Shown: positions 34,200 to 42,881, counted from the first letter of the stretch. The stretch is DNA of 63,316 nt from Micromonospora deserti (GCF_003236335.1 NZ_POUB01000010.1:1-63316), one strand, 5' to 3'. Numbers and translations: made by a program. Notes: generated from the sequence alone by a model not told the origin.

Positions 34200-34554
34200 C
34201 CTTGGGTGGGCGATGGCGCTGCTGCCGGGCCAGGACACGGCCTCGCTCGGCACCGAGGACTTCTTCGAGTACTCGGTCGACGCGGGTACCGGGACGCTAG
34301 CCGACCAGGTCGCCATCGAGGCACTGCGCGAGTGGGACTACGAGCGAGTCGAGGAGACGTTCATCCCGGCGCAGATCCCGGATGACCCGGTCGACGCCGT
34401 CATCACCACGGTGGTGGACGAGTGGACCGGGGCCAATGTGTATGTCGTCGGCTCCGGGTGGGGTGACGGCGTGTACGCGACCTATGTGGGCCGCACCGCG
34501 GACAGGCGCGTCGCCAGCTTCGTCACCGACTTCCGCGTCGTACCGCACGAATAG
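34180..34554 (+). pseudogene. DUF4241-like gene, N-terminal half missing
   Basis: MALLPGQDTASLGTEDFFEY (ATG 34213), SVDAGTGTLAD and GSGWGDGVYATYVG match the C-terminal half of DUF4241 and resemble the end of the gene at 26.1 kb. The SGRLxAADP segment that should precede it is absent. The break lies near 34185, exactly where the minus-strand hypothetical also loses its start. Confidence 0.6.
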
Positions 34555-34910
34555 CCTCACGACACTGCCCTTGGTGACGAGTTCGTAGGCTCGTGTGCCC
34601 GTGGTCGGGTGCACGCACGTGGCACCCGGATTCGACCTGGGCGCGCCGCCCGAACCACCGCCACAGTCTGCCGGAATTTCCACCGACACCCTCAGCCTCA
34701 TCCCAGCACGTCACTGGATAAAGGACATACGGCAAGCAGGATGCCGGCTTCCAACGAGCTAACCAACAGAGTCAACGACCGGGGCCGTAGGGCGCATTCA
34801 CTTCTCAGAGTCCTCGGACAAGCTCCACGAAAGGGTGAATAAATCTGCTAAAAACTTGATGTCGCGGATAGTTTGATTTTCGCCGGTGCCGACACCCGTG
34901 GCACGAAAGG
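34555..34910. other. Gap with no recognised feature
   Basis: 356 bp between the DUF4241 relic and the NTPase stop. The last 100 bp are AT-richer than the rest of the window. I find no open frame, repeat copy or hairpin worth naming. Confidence 0.4.
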
Positions 34911-36860
34911 TCATCCCGAAGAATGTGGGTGTCCCGCACGCTCGAAGAACTCTTGAGCCTCCGTCGTGCGTCCCCGCCGGATGAGTCGAAGAGCAAGTTC
35001 GGTCATGGCGTCAGTGTTCCCGGCCTCGGCAGCACGCCTATAGAGCGACTCGGCGTCTTCATCCTCGGATCTCCGGGCCTCGGCGACCATAGCATCGGTG
35101 TTGCCCCTGGCTGCTGCGCGGCGGTAGAGGCGGTCGGCCTCCTCATGGTCCTCCCGTTCGGCCAGCATGTGGGCAAGGACGACCATGGCGTCCGTGTTCC
35201 CGGCGTCGGCGGCCTGGCGGTAGAAGACGTCGCGCTCTTTGCCGCCGTCGTCCTTGGCATACAGCAGTGCAATACGGGCCTCGGCGCGGAGGTTCCCCGC
35301 CCGAGAGGCCAGCTCGTAGAGAACTTGTGCCTCGTCGCCTCGGCCTTGGGCGTTTAGCAGGTTGGCGAGTCGGACCATTGCGTTGGTGTCGCCGGTCACG
35401 GACAGTGAGCGGAAGAACCTTTCGGCCTGCGCGAAGTTGCCGAGCGTTGCCATTGCGTGCGCGTGGTCGTACATCGCGATCGGACTGCACGCGACCCCGG
35501 CCCGGAAGTAGGCGTTGGCGGCGATGTCAAGCAGGCCCGCGTCCTGGGCGGCCAGGCCCACGGCCAGCGACTCGAACCCGTCGGCGAGCGCGAGGACGGT
35601 GTCCCACACCGCGCTGCAGACAGCGACACCGCCCAGCGGACCTTCACCCGCCACCGCGCGGTCCACCAGATAGTCTGACGCTAAGTACAACCCACCGTGC
35701 CGAGCGTCGTGCCTCTGACGCAGGCAGGAACTGGCTCCCAGCACCCGCTGCGAGGCCCAGGTCAGTCCCAGCCGCGCGGGCGGCAGATCGTGGCGCTCAC
35801 GCCACCCCGGTGGCACATACTGTCGATACAGCGCGCTCAGCACGGACTCGGACACATACTCGTGGTAGCCCGCACGCCGGATGTCGACTGCGGCATTGAT
35901 CACCGCCTGGCCAACGTAGAACAGGGGGTCGTCGCCGACCGACCAACGCCTTAGCATGGCTGGCCCGGCGGCCAGGTATTCGGCGAACCCCACCTCGGCA
36001 CGCAGCGCCCCAGCGATGCGGGGGTCGTCCGACTTCCGTGCACGCGACGCCTCGCTCGTCGTCAGCAGGCGACCCACCGCGATCCGACGGTCCGGCGGGA
36101 TGGCAGCGACCACGTTGACGGCCAGGCGGTCGACGCCGATGTCGCCTCGGCGCGTGGCAGCGGCGTTCTCATAGCAAGCAAGTTCCCGGTCGCGGATCGT
36201 GGCGACCACGGTGGCCCCCTTGCGCTGCACGACGTGCAAGATGGCCGGGTCGAGACCCTGGGGAGTGAGGAATCGCTCCAGGTCGTCGAGCCAGACCAGC
36301 ACGCCAGCAAGGTCGAAGTCCCACGTGACCGCCCTCTGCAGCCACCGCCCGTCGACTGGGACGAGCAGTGGTCGGTTGGGGTAGAGGCGCCTGAGTGCCT
36401 CGGCGGCCGAGCGCGTCTTGCCGACCGACGCGGGACCGTGCAGCAGCACCGTCCCGCCGTCGCGCAAAGCCTGCTCCAACACGGGGTCGAAGTCTCGCGC
36501 GATGTAGGGGACGTCCGGCGCGGACCGCGTGGGCACACTGATCGCGTCGCTCACCCCGAGGTCTCGCAGCGACACCTCACCGATCGTCGGTAACCGGCCG
36601 TCGAAGGCGTACTCCGCCCCGATCAACGGGTCCGTCAGCTCGACGGTCGCCGGCTTCTCCACGGAAGGAGGGCGCACCAGAGCTGCCAGCGCCAGAAGTA
36701 AGGCGAGGATGCCAGCGGGCCAACTGAGCCCTTCGAGAACGTTGCGCACTGGCCCGTCGTCACGGACCAGCCAGTCCAGCCACCCCCACCGCAGTATCAA
36801 GCCAAACGCCAAGACACCCGCGCCAGCGACGGTCCACCACACCCACCGTCTCATCTTCAT
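34911..36860 (-). CDS. Membrane-anchored P-loop NTPase with Sel1/TPR-like repeats
   Basis: 649 residues. Two N-terminal membrane segments (VWWTVAGAGVLAFGLIL; LEGLSWPAGILALLLALAAL) are followed by an NTPase core: Walker A TVLLHGPASVGKTRSAAEAL (~residue 145), Walker B LAGVLVWLDDLERFL and a sensor-like VVATIRDRE. From ~residue 440 to the end there are Sel1/TPR-type repeats, each containing AGNTDAM or a variant (AGNLRAEA, RGNTDAMVAEA). This STAND-like layout (NTPase plus repeat sensor) is shared by signalling and some anti-phage ATPases. No effector domain is attached. Function is inferred only as switch/sensor. GGGAGG precedes ATG 36860. Confidence 0.75.
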   Translation of the reverse strand: MKMRRWVWWTVAGAGVLAFGLILRWGWLDWLVRDDGPVRNVLEGLSWPAGILALLLALAALVRPPSVEKPATVELTDPLIGAEYAFDGRLPTIGEVSLRDLGVSDAISVPTRSAPDVPYIARDFDPVLEQALRDGGTVLLHGPASVGKTRSAAEALRRLYPNRPLLVPVDGRWLQRAVTWDFDLAGVLVWLDDLERFLTPQGLDPAILHVVQRKGATVVATIRDRELACYENAAATRRGDIGVDRLAVNVVAAIPPDRRIAVGRLLTTSEASRARKSDDPRIAGALRAEVGFAEYLAAGPAMLRRWSVGDDPLFYVGQAVINAAVDIRRAGYHEYVSESVLSALYRQYVPPGWRERHDLPPARLGLTWASQRVLGASSCLRQRHDARHGGLYLASDYLVDRAVAGEGPLGGVAVCSAVWDTVLALADGFESLAVGLAAQDAGLLDIAANAYFRAGVACSPIAMYDHAHAMATLGNFAQAERFFRSLSVTGDTNAMVRLANLLNAQGRGDEAQVLYELASRAGNLRAEARIALLYAKDDGGKERDVFYRQAADAGNTDAMVVLAHMLAEREDHEEADRLYRRAAARGNTDAMVAEARRSEDEDAESLYRRAAEAGNTDAMTELALRLIRRGRTTEAQEFFERAGHPHSSG

Positions 36861-37334
36861 CGCCCTCCCAGGTGGCGAGCGCCGTCGAGGGAACGGTAAG
36901 CCATAGAGGCGACACCGAGCGTGGGCGCGGTCAGCAAGCCTTGGTGGATGTGAAGGTGAAGTCGCTCGATCCCATGGGCGATTGGAGGACCAGCCTTAAC
37001 GATACCTGCCAGTTAGTGCCCCACTTGCCGTCCCAACGTGACCGTCCAGCCCGACTGCCGCTCCTATGCAAGCCCACTCACGTACTGACCGACAATGCCA
37101 AGGGGCCAACCTCCGCTCATGGCTCATAGCCGCCGACCGCGCGTCACGGTGCGTGACGGACGCGCGGCGACGCTCGGTGCGCGGTTGTGCCGAAAGCAGT
37201 GCGCACGGCCACCGGTGGTGCCATGGCGGCCGGTCAGGTAAGGCGTCAGCTGAAAGCCGTGCCTGAAGTCGGTTCAGCCATCACGTCGCCCTCGTGGAAG
37301 GCACCGGTTGTTCTTCCCCTGACCACCGGCTGAG
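36861..37334. other. Gap with island repeat R7
   Basis: 474 bp. Apart from repeat R7 (37123-37207) I find no gene. The region has a few AT-rich segments around 36960-37010. Confidence 0.4.
37123..37207. repeat. Island palindromic repeat, copy R7
   Basis: CTCATAGCCGCCGACCGCGC opens it. The inner dyad CGTCACGGTGCGTGACG is perfect, and GTGCCGAAAGCAGTGCGCAC closes it. It matches R12 at 58.46 kb closely, including the CGGCGACGCTCGG middle. Confidence 0.8.
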
Positions 37335-37880
37335 TCAGCAGCCCAGGCCGTCCTTGTACCACTTCGGGACATCACCGTCGGCGACCTTGTCGGCGAGCTC
37401 CCAGACGACCTCGGGGTAGTCGCCCTCGTCGTTCATGTCGTGCAGCACCTTCCACTGGTGGCTACTGCGCAGCGCGGCTGCGGCCTGCTTGACCGCTTGG
37501 TCGTCGCCGGCGGAGTCGGCCCGGATCCACTCGGCGATCCAGTCGCAGGTGACCCTGCCGGCCACTGCGGCGCCGAACTGGTATGGGTCGTTGGCCCCGG
37601 CGTTGTCCAGTACCGCCACGTCGAAGCCCGGCGGGGCCGGCATGTCGGCGAGAATCTTGGCGGCTTCCTCACGGACGTCGCCCGGCGTGACGATCTCCGG
37701 CGGCAGCGCCTTGAGGAACGACTTGGCATCCACCTTGATCACGTGGGTGAGGATCCCGTCGAAGGTGGCCCGCGTCCAGTTGCCCCCCGTGCGCAACTCG
37801 ACAAACGTGCCGTCCTGCGGCTTGAGCATGGCCGCCATGTCGTTCTTGCTGTAGGTGAAGATGCTGGCCGGCCGGTTCGC
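37335..37880 (-). CDS. Hypothetical protein, 5' end cut by integrase relic
   Basis: About 180 residues, with WTRATFDGILTHVIKVDAKS, PPEIVTPGDVREEAAKILAD, FDVAVLDNAGANDPYQFGAA and VTCDWIAEWIRADSAGDDQA, ending KWYKDGLGC. No family recognised. Upstream of ~37880 the frame runs antisense to the integrase relic, so the original start may be lost. ATG 37838 (MAAMLKPQDG) is the first internal methionine. TGA stop at 37335 is followed by a sharp GC drop. Confidence 0.55.
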   Translation of the reverse strand, partial: ANRPASIFTYSKNDMAAMLKPQDGTFVELRTGGNWTRATFDGILTHVIKVDAKSFLKALPPEIVTPGDVREEAAKILADMPAPPGFDVAVLDNAGANDPYQFGAAVAGRVTCDWIAEWIRADSAGDDQAVKQAAAALRSSHQWKVLHDMNDEGDYPEVVWELADKVADGDVPKWYKDGLGC

Positions 37881-38055
37881 CACGGTGGTCGCCTCCGGCT
37901 TGCTGACAATGGATGCCGGCGTGAACCTCCGCGACGTCCAGACCGCCGCCCGCCACGCCGATCCCCGCACCACCATGCGCTACGACCGCGCCCGCCGAAA
38001 CCTCGACCGCCACCCCAACTACATCCTCGCCGCCTACATGGCCTCCGGAACCTGA
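37855..38055 (+). mobile_element. Tyrosine recombinase (integrase) 3' relic
   Basis: AGVNLRDVQTAARHADPRTT and MRYDRARRNLDRHPNYILAA. This contains the catalytic His (ARHADP) and Tyr (MRYDR... ) positions of tyrosine integrases, ending AAYMASGT. Only the last ~50 codons remain. It faces the truncated hypothetical gene. Confidence 0.75.
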
Positions 38056-38249
38056 CCCCACCACGCTACTTTGCCGAGAACAGCGCGTCAGGCATCGGCC
38101 ACGCCGGGTCCACGTTCGGCTGCCTCCAGAGGCTGCTTGATCTCGACAATTCCGCGCTCGACTCGCGTCTGGATCGCCGGGGCCATGGTGTGCGAAGTAG
38201 ATCCGTTGACCAGACGAGTCGGCAGGGCCTGCGACGACTCGCCCGACGC

Positions 38250-38433
38250 CCCGCTGCAAGCTCGAAGGCAAGAGGCCCAAGCTGACCCCCGCCAGCAGGC
38301 CGAGCTGGTCCGGATGCGCGCCAGCGGCGAGTACTCCATCGCCGACCTGATGGAGATGTTCTCCGTCGGCAGGGCAACGGTCTACCGCGTCCTCGAACGC
38401 GCTGGCCACGATGGCGCGAGCTGGCGGACATGA
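38250..38433 (+). mobile_element. Serine resolvase C-terminal relic
   Basis: PRQQAELVRMRASGEYSIAD and LMEMFSVGRATVYRVLER are the HTH_7 DNA-binding tail of Tn3-type resolvases. A one-base shift separates it from the preceding GKRPKLTP. The catalytic Ser domain is missing. Confidence 0.7.
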
Positions 38434-38443
38434 GGAAGTCCGC

Positions 38444-38574
38444 ATGAGTGAGAAGCCACGCCCCGAGGACTGCACGCATCCGGATAGAGGGTGCAGGAGC
38501 ACATCCTGGCGCGGGCGCCGGCGACTACTACTGTCGCAGCTGCGGTGAGGCGATGCCGACACCGCCGGACTGAC
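38444..38574 (+). pseudogene. Small zinc-ribbon ORF with frameshift
   Basis: ATG 38444 reads MSEKPRPEDCTHP; then, one base out of frame, GAGDYYCRSCGEAMPTPPD ends at TGA 38574. Together they look like a ~40-residue Cys4 zinc ribbon. The frameshift lies near 38480. It sits 11 bp after the resolvase tail. Confidence 0.5.
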
Positions 38575-38615
38575 TGAGAAAATCTCGCGGCAGGACCCAC
38601 CAAAGGGAGAGCGCG

Positions 38616-39242
38616 GTGTTTCGCAGGGGCATACGGAGTCAAAGGGAGAAGTTCGGCAGGGAACTCGACGCGGTGAAGGCTCATACCGCCGCGGGCCAGT
38701 GGCGGGACGCGGTGCTGGCGAGTATGCGGGCGGAGCGGATCGCTACGCGGTTGCAGCGGGCGGAACCGACCGACCTTGGGAACGTGTGGGTGCTCGGCTC
38801 GACGTGCTACGACCAGGCGTTGCTGTGGGATCGGCTGGGCAAGGGACGTCAGGCCGTCAGCGCCGCCCGCAGGGCACTGTGGGCCTACCACTGGCTGGAC
38901 CCCTCGAAGGGGGACCCGGGTCGTGTGCGGGAGGTGCTCGCCGGCAACGGACCCGAGGTGAGGGACGATGCCCCGTCCGCGCCGGCGGATCTGATGGCCC
39001 ACGCCGCGGACGCCCGGGCCCGGTTGGCCCGGTTGTTGGCCAAGTACCAGCGGGAACGCCGCCCCGGCGACGCCTCGAACATCGACCGTTACCGCGGCCG
39101 CTCGGTGGCGGGCGAAGTTGACCTGCTGGGCCACGACGCGGTCGGTGTGTACGAGGTGCTGGTCGAGGCCTCGCACTACGGACAAGAGGACCTCGACCGC
39201 GTCAAGAAGCAGTACGAGGCCGCGCTCCAGCACCTCTATTAG
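38616..39242 (+). CDS. Hypothetical protein, helical, TPR-like
   Basis: 208 residues. GTG 38616 follows GGGAGAG. The sequence is mostly helical with TPR-like spacing (AVKAHTAAGQWRDAVLASMR, NVWVLGSTCYDQALLWDRLG, GRQAVSAARRALWAYHWLD), then a charged linker and a C-terminal helix. No membrane segment. Function unknown. Small TPR-like proteins of this kind are often adaptors. It is flanked by resolvase relics on both sides. Confidence 0.65.
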   Translation: MFRRGIRSQREKFGRELDAVKAHTAAGQWRDAVLASMRAERIATRLQRAEPTDLGNVWVLGSTCYDQALLWDRLGKGRQAVSAARRALWAYHWLDPSKGDPGRVREVLAGNGPEVRDDAPSAPADLMAHAADARARLARLLAKYQRERRPGDASNIDRYRGRSVAGEVDLLGHDAVGVYEVLVEASHYGQEDLDRVKKQYEAALQHLY

Positions 39243-39283
39243 GCCCTCCCCTCGGGTCCATGCGATGCGCCCCAAAGTAGAAA

Positions 39284-39362
39284 GGTCTGGTGGTCACCAA
39301 GCTCGATCGGCTCGGCCGCTCCCTCGACCACCTGATCGACTTGTCCGCCCAAGCTCTCTCGG
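39284..39362 (+). mobile_element. Serine resolvase N-terminal scrap
   Basis: LVVTKLDRLGRSLDHLIDLS is the conserved DRLxR segment of the serine recombinase catalytic domain. It lies 41 bp after the TPR-like gene, downstream of the C-terminal relic, so the two do not come from one simple deletion. Confidence 0.65.
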
Positions 39363-39365
39363 CGT

Positions 39366-39400
39366 CCGGATCTGCCGCCGTCAGCGCCGCCGCGCCCGGC
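39366..39400. repeat. Island repeat scrap
   Basis: CCGGATCTGCCGCCG followed by a dyad GTCAGCGCC...GGCTGAC, starting right after the resolvase scrap. Confidence 0.4.
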
Positions 39401-39497
39401 TGACGCTTCGCGTGTATCAAGATTCGGACGCTGTCCTGCGGATGCCGGTTGTCTGGGGGACATGAGACCGCTGTGCGGCCCAGCCCGGACTGGAAAG

Positions 39498-39543
39498 ATG
39501 TGTCAGATTCCGGGATCTGGCTTGCCAGTACCTATGCCCTTTC
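39498..39543. repeat. Split repeat, copy A left part
   Basis: ATGTGTCAGATTCCGGGATC, then GTACCTATGCCC. It matches 56183-56228 (copy B) over about 45 bp. In copy A the right part is displaced 254 bp downstream. Confidence 0.7.
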
Positions 39544-39796
39544 GGCTTTTCCGTCAACTCTGCGGATCGAGGCGTACATGATTACGCCGAGCGTTCGTCC
39601 TGTTCACCTGTGCTGCGCCAGGTGATTTCGGGCGCTGGAGAGAAGTGCTCGGCGAGCATCGGGGGTTACTGGGATGATGGGTCGCGGCGGCTCGGAGACG
39701 GGTTGACTCCTGCCCTGCGGCTGCCTGTAGCGGGGCCGCTAGCGGCGTCGAGCGCCTGCGCCGTCATCAGGCGCGCGGTACGGGGGCACCGCCTAC
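39544..39796. other. Sequence between the two halves of copy A
   Basis: 253-254 bp absent from copy B. It has no long frame and no terminal inverted repeat that I can see. It may be an insertion in copy A or a deletion in copy B. Confidence 0.4.
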
Positions 39797-39870
39797 CCGT
39801 CTCCTAATGCGGACCCGGGCGCACCAGGAGGTCGCCGGTCCTAGCGGCAGACGCACACTCGTGCCGATCT
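39797..39870. repeat. Split repeat, copy A right part
   Basis: CCGTCTCCTAATGCGGACCC and GCGCACCAGGAGGTCG match 56230-56303 with a handful of differences, and the end reads CTCGTGCCGATCTG, like the 3' end of the island repeat. Confidence 0.7.
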
Positions 39871-40135
39871 GCGCGCACGTTGCGTCATCGATCGGCGGGG
39901 AGATGTGATCCTCGGTGGTGGTGTGGTGCGGGTTGCCACCCAGGGAACTCGACCAAGCCCATAGTGGCGACGAATTGCCACGTGATCGCCGTCCACCGCG
40001 CGTCATCCGGCATCTGTCCCGGGAGCGTGGCGCCCAACGAGCAGCGCCGGACCGGTCGGCCGCCTCTGGGCGCAATCGCGCGGTACGCCGCTCAGGTAGG
40101 CGGCCGGCTCCGTCCGCTGCGCCCCGCCTGTCGAT

Positions 40136-40178
40136 TTGACAGCGCTATAGCTAGCGGTTATCTATTAGCGGTCTAGCG
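40136..40178 (+). promoter_or_regulatory. PadR-gene promoter with overlapping operator
   Basis: TTGACA (40136-40141), a 17-bp spacer and TATCTA (40159-40164) make a near-consensus promoter. Over it lie an inverted repeat CGCTA-TAGC-TAGCG (40143-40156) and two further TAGCG direct repeats at 40166 and 40174, likely sites for the PadR product. Confidence 0.7.
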
Positions 40179-40192
40179 AAGGGTGTGCCTGG

Positions 40193-40732
40193 GTGCAGGA
40201 CGTGGTGCTGGCCATGCTGGCGAAGGAGCCAGCGCACGGGTACGAGTTGCGCAGCCGGATGCGTGAGGCGCTCGGCCCGCTGGGCGAGGCGATGAACGCC
40301 GGGCAGATTTACGTGACGCTAACCCGGCTGGCGAAGGCCGGGCTGGTGACCTCGGAGCGGGCCGAGGGCCTGCCGGACCGGCCTGACCGCCGGGTTTACG
40401 CGCTGACCCCGGTGGGGCAGCAGCGGGTCGCCGTCTGGCTGACCGAGGTGAGCTGGCCGAAGCCGGACCTCGCGGAGTTCCATCTCAAGCTGGTGGCCGC
40501 CGCGACGGCGCGGTTGGCCGATCCCGTGGCGCTGGTTGACGCGCAGCGGCGGGAGGTGTTGCGCCGGCTGCGGGACGCCCAGCGGGCCGCGCTGGGCCGG
40601 TCGGTGGACCCGATTGCCGGGTTGCTGCTGGAGGGTGTCGTGCTGCGGCTGCGGGCCGACCTGGAGTGGTTGGAGGCGTGCGAGCGCATGTGGACCGAGC
40701 ATGCTCGGACCGGGGGGAGGGCGGGGGCGTGA
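40193..40732 (+). CDS. PadR family transcriptional regulator
   Basis: 179 residues. N-terminal winged helix: VVLAMLAKEPAHGYELRSRM, GQIYVTLTRLAKAGLVTSER, YALTPVGQQRVAVWL; then a C-terminal helical (Vir_act) domain. GTG 40193 has GAAGGG before it. The end overlaps the ABC ATPase start by 4 bp (GTGA), so it was made to control that exporter. The gene itself looks intact although its target is broken. Confidence 0.9.
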   Translation: MQDVVLAMLAKEPAHGYELRSRMREALGPLGEAMNAGQIYVTLTRLAKAGLVTSERAEGLPDRPDRRVYALTPVGQQRVAVWLTEVSWPKPDLAEFHLKLVAAATARLADPVALVDAQRREVLRRLRDAQRAALGRSVDPIAGLLLEGVVLRLRADLEWLEACERMWTEHARTGGRAGA

Positions 40733-41645
40733 CGGGATCGATGGTGCTGCGGGCACGCGGGCTGACCAGGCAGTACGGCCGGGACAGCGGGCTGGTGCGC
40801 GCGGTCGACGAGGTTGACCTGGATGTGCCCGCCGGGCAGGTGCTGGCGGTCATGGGGCCCAGCGGCTGCGGCAAGTCCACGCTGCTGCATCTGCTCGGCG
40901 GGCTGCAACGCCCCACCGACGGGCAGGTGTGGCTGGCGGGCTGCCGCATCGACACGATGAGCGAGCGGGCCCTGGCCCGGCTGCGGCGCCACCGCATCGG
41001 CTTCGTCTTCCAATCCTTCCACCTCATGGACGAGCTCACCGCGGTGGAGAACGTCGAGCTGGCCGCGCTGCTGGCCGGTCAGCCGCCCCGCCGGGCCCGG
41101 CGGCGTGCCCTGCACCTGCTGGACCGGGTCGGGCTCGCCGACCGCGCCACGCACCTGCCCTCGGCGCTGTCCGGCGGCCAGCGCCAACGGGTCGCCATCG
41201 CCCGCGCGCTGAGCAACGACCCGCTGGTCGTGCTGGCCGACGAACCCACCGGCAACCTGGACAGCGCCGCCACCCTGGACGTGCTGCGGCTGTTCGAGGA
41301 GCTGCGCGTCGCGGGACATACCCTGGTGGTGGTCACCCACGACGCCTCGACGCCCGGCAACCGCTGGCCGTCGCCCGGACGATCGGCGCCACGCCCGGAC
41401 AGGCCAGCGCGGGCCTGGCCGTGGCGCAGCTGCTCCCCGCGGTACCCGGCGTCGCCGCCGGGATCCCGGTCGGCATCGGGCTGTACCTGGCTGTCGGCCG
41501 CGGCGAGATCCGGTACGCGCCCGCCTCCTGGATGCTCGCCACGGCACTCGCAGTCCTGCTCGCCATCGCCGTGCTCACCGCCATCCCCGCCCTGGCCGCC
41601 GCGCGGCGCCCGGTCGCGGACGCCCTCCAGCCCGCACCGACCTGA
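40729..41645 (+). pseudogene. MacB-like ABC exporter operon collapsed by deletion (ATPase fused out of frame to FtsX permease tail)
   Basis: The ATPase is complete from GTG 40729 through Walker A (MGPSGCGKSTLLHLLGG), LSGGQRQRVAIARAL and Walker B plus H-loop (VVLADEPTGNLDS, VVVTHD). After ATHDAST-like sequence at ~41345 it stops being ATPase. In another frame from ~41350 the DNA reads LAVARTIGATPGQ, GVAAGIPVGIGLYLAVGRGE and AIPALAAARRPVADALQPA, the last membrane domain of an FtsX/MacB permease, to TGA 41645. The rest of the permease is gone. The exporter cannot work. Confidence 0.8.
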
Positions 41646-41990
41646 CAGCCGTCAACGGCGTACAGCCGCTCACGGCGCTACGGCCGAGTGGAAACGCAGA
41701 GCAAGTCGCCAGTTGCATCTAGCGCATCAATTGCAAGAGCTTGCGCATGGATCTGCCGCCGACCTCGCGCTGACGGGGGCGTGCCGTGTCACTCCCTGTA
41801 AGCCGCTTTTCCGTACGGTCGAGATCTGGGCACGTCCGGTCCTGCCGATGTCCGGTAGTGGCCAGGAGCCCGGACCGACCGCAGGTCGGGCAACGCGTGT
41901 GTCGTTGCGCATCTCGGGCGCTGGCACTGCGGGGCAGCGGTAGGTGTGCTGGTCGGGCCAAAGGGCTGGCGAGCAACCGAGGTGCAGGAT
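41646..41990. other. Gap with island repeat R8
   Basis: 345 bp. Repeat R8 occupies 41749-41863: GGATCTGCCGCCGACCTCGC at the 5' end, CCTGCCGATGTCCGG at the 3' end, longer than average. Nothing else recognised. Confidence 0.55.
41749..41863. repeat. Island palindromic repeat, copy R8
   Basis: GGATCTGCCGCCGACCTCGC opens and GGTCCTGCCGATGTCCGGTA closes a 115-bp copy. It is longer than typical, perhaps with an internal insertion. Confidence 0.6.
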
Positions 41991-42881
41991 TCACACCTCG
42001 ACTTCCGCCCCGTACGCGACGAACTGTTCAGTGAGGGCGGCCGCTGTTGGGCTGAGCCGCGCAAAGTCACGTGCGACCAGGACGGCCTCGCGCCGGGCCC
42101 ACGGTTCGGTCAGCTCGTGCTGGGCGCGGAGCGGGACGCCGTAGCGCCGCGCCGAGTTGCGCGGCACGATGGCCCGACCAACTCCGGCCGTCGCCGCGGC
42201 ACACACAGCCCCGAGCGAGGGAAACCTCACCCGGTATGTCGGCTGCAAGGCCGCTCGAGCGGCCTGCCGCTCGATCAGCTGCTGCAGGGGCACACCGCGG
42301 TTCAGCCCGACCATCGGCTCCGCTGTGACCTGGGCGAGCGACAGGGGCCGCGACAGCCCCTTTTGCGGCCTGCCCACGACAACCAAGGAGTCGTCCCACA
42401 GGACGATGGTCTCGCAGCCCTGCGTAGCGGCCGTCCCAGTTGATACGACAGCGAGCTCGACCCGTCCTTCGCGGACGTGGTCCACCGCGGCCACGCTGCT
42501 CAGCTCGACCAGATCCAGCGAGACGGTCTGCATCCGGTTCAGCGCCGCGGTGATCACCTCGGGCAGGCTGTCGACCGCCGAACTGTTCACGGCCAGGCGC
42601 AGTTCTTGGGTGATGCCGCGGGACCGGGCCATCAGCGACTCCTCGAGCTCACGAGCCTCGTCCACGAGGCGCGCAGCGCCGGCCGTCAACGACTCCCCGG
42701 CTGCCGTCGGGCTTGCCCCACGACGGTGGCGCTCGAGCAACGGTGTACCTACGCGCCGCTCAAGCGCCGTGATGCGGGCGCTGGCAGCGGACAGTGAGAG
42801 GCCACAACGCTCTGCACCAGCGCTGATGGAGCCAGACTCGACCACCTCGAGGAACAGCGCAAGATCACGTATCTCGATCAC
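41991..42881 (-). CDS. LysR family transcriptional regulator
   Basis: About 296 residues. HTH: LALFLEVVESGSISAGAERC, LSLSAASARITALERRVG and TPLLERHRRGASPTAAGESL. The effector domain is complete (ELRLAVNSSAVDSL, VELAVVSTG, VGLNRGVPLQQLI). GTG 42881 gives the LysR-type N-terminus (VIEIRDLALF). Divergent from the TauE-type permease gene cluster, so it probably regulates it. Confidence 0.88.
   Translation of the reverse strand: MIEIRDLALFLEVVESGSISAGAERCGLSLSAASARITALERRVGTPLLERHRRGASPTAAGESLTAGAARLVDEARELEESLMARSRGITQELRLAVNSSAVDSLPEVITAALNRMQTVSLDLVELSSVAAVDHVREGRVELAVVSTGTAATQGCETIVLWDDSLVVVGRPQKGLSRPLSLAQVTAEPMVGLNRGVPLQQLIERQAARAALQPTYRVRFPSLGAVCAAATAGVGRAIVPRNSARRYGVPLRAQHELTEPWARREAVLVARDFARLSPTAAALTEQFVAYGAEVEV

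Noticed and set aside
38060..38230. Possible minus-strand gene end (NVDPAWPMPDALFSAK)
   Set aside because: Peptide-like composition in one stretch, but no start or domain and different frames compete.
40666..41943. 425-residue ABC protein fused to a C-terminal extension
   Set aside because: After the H-loop the frame is low complexity; the real continuation of coding information is in another frame (FtsX tail).
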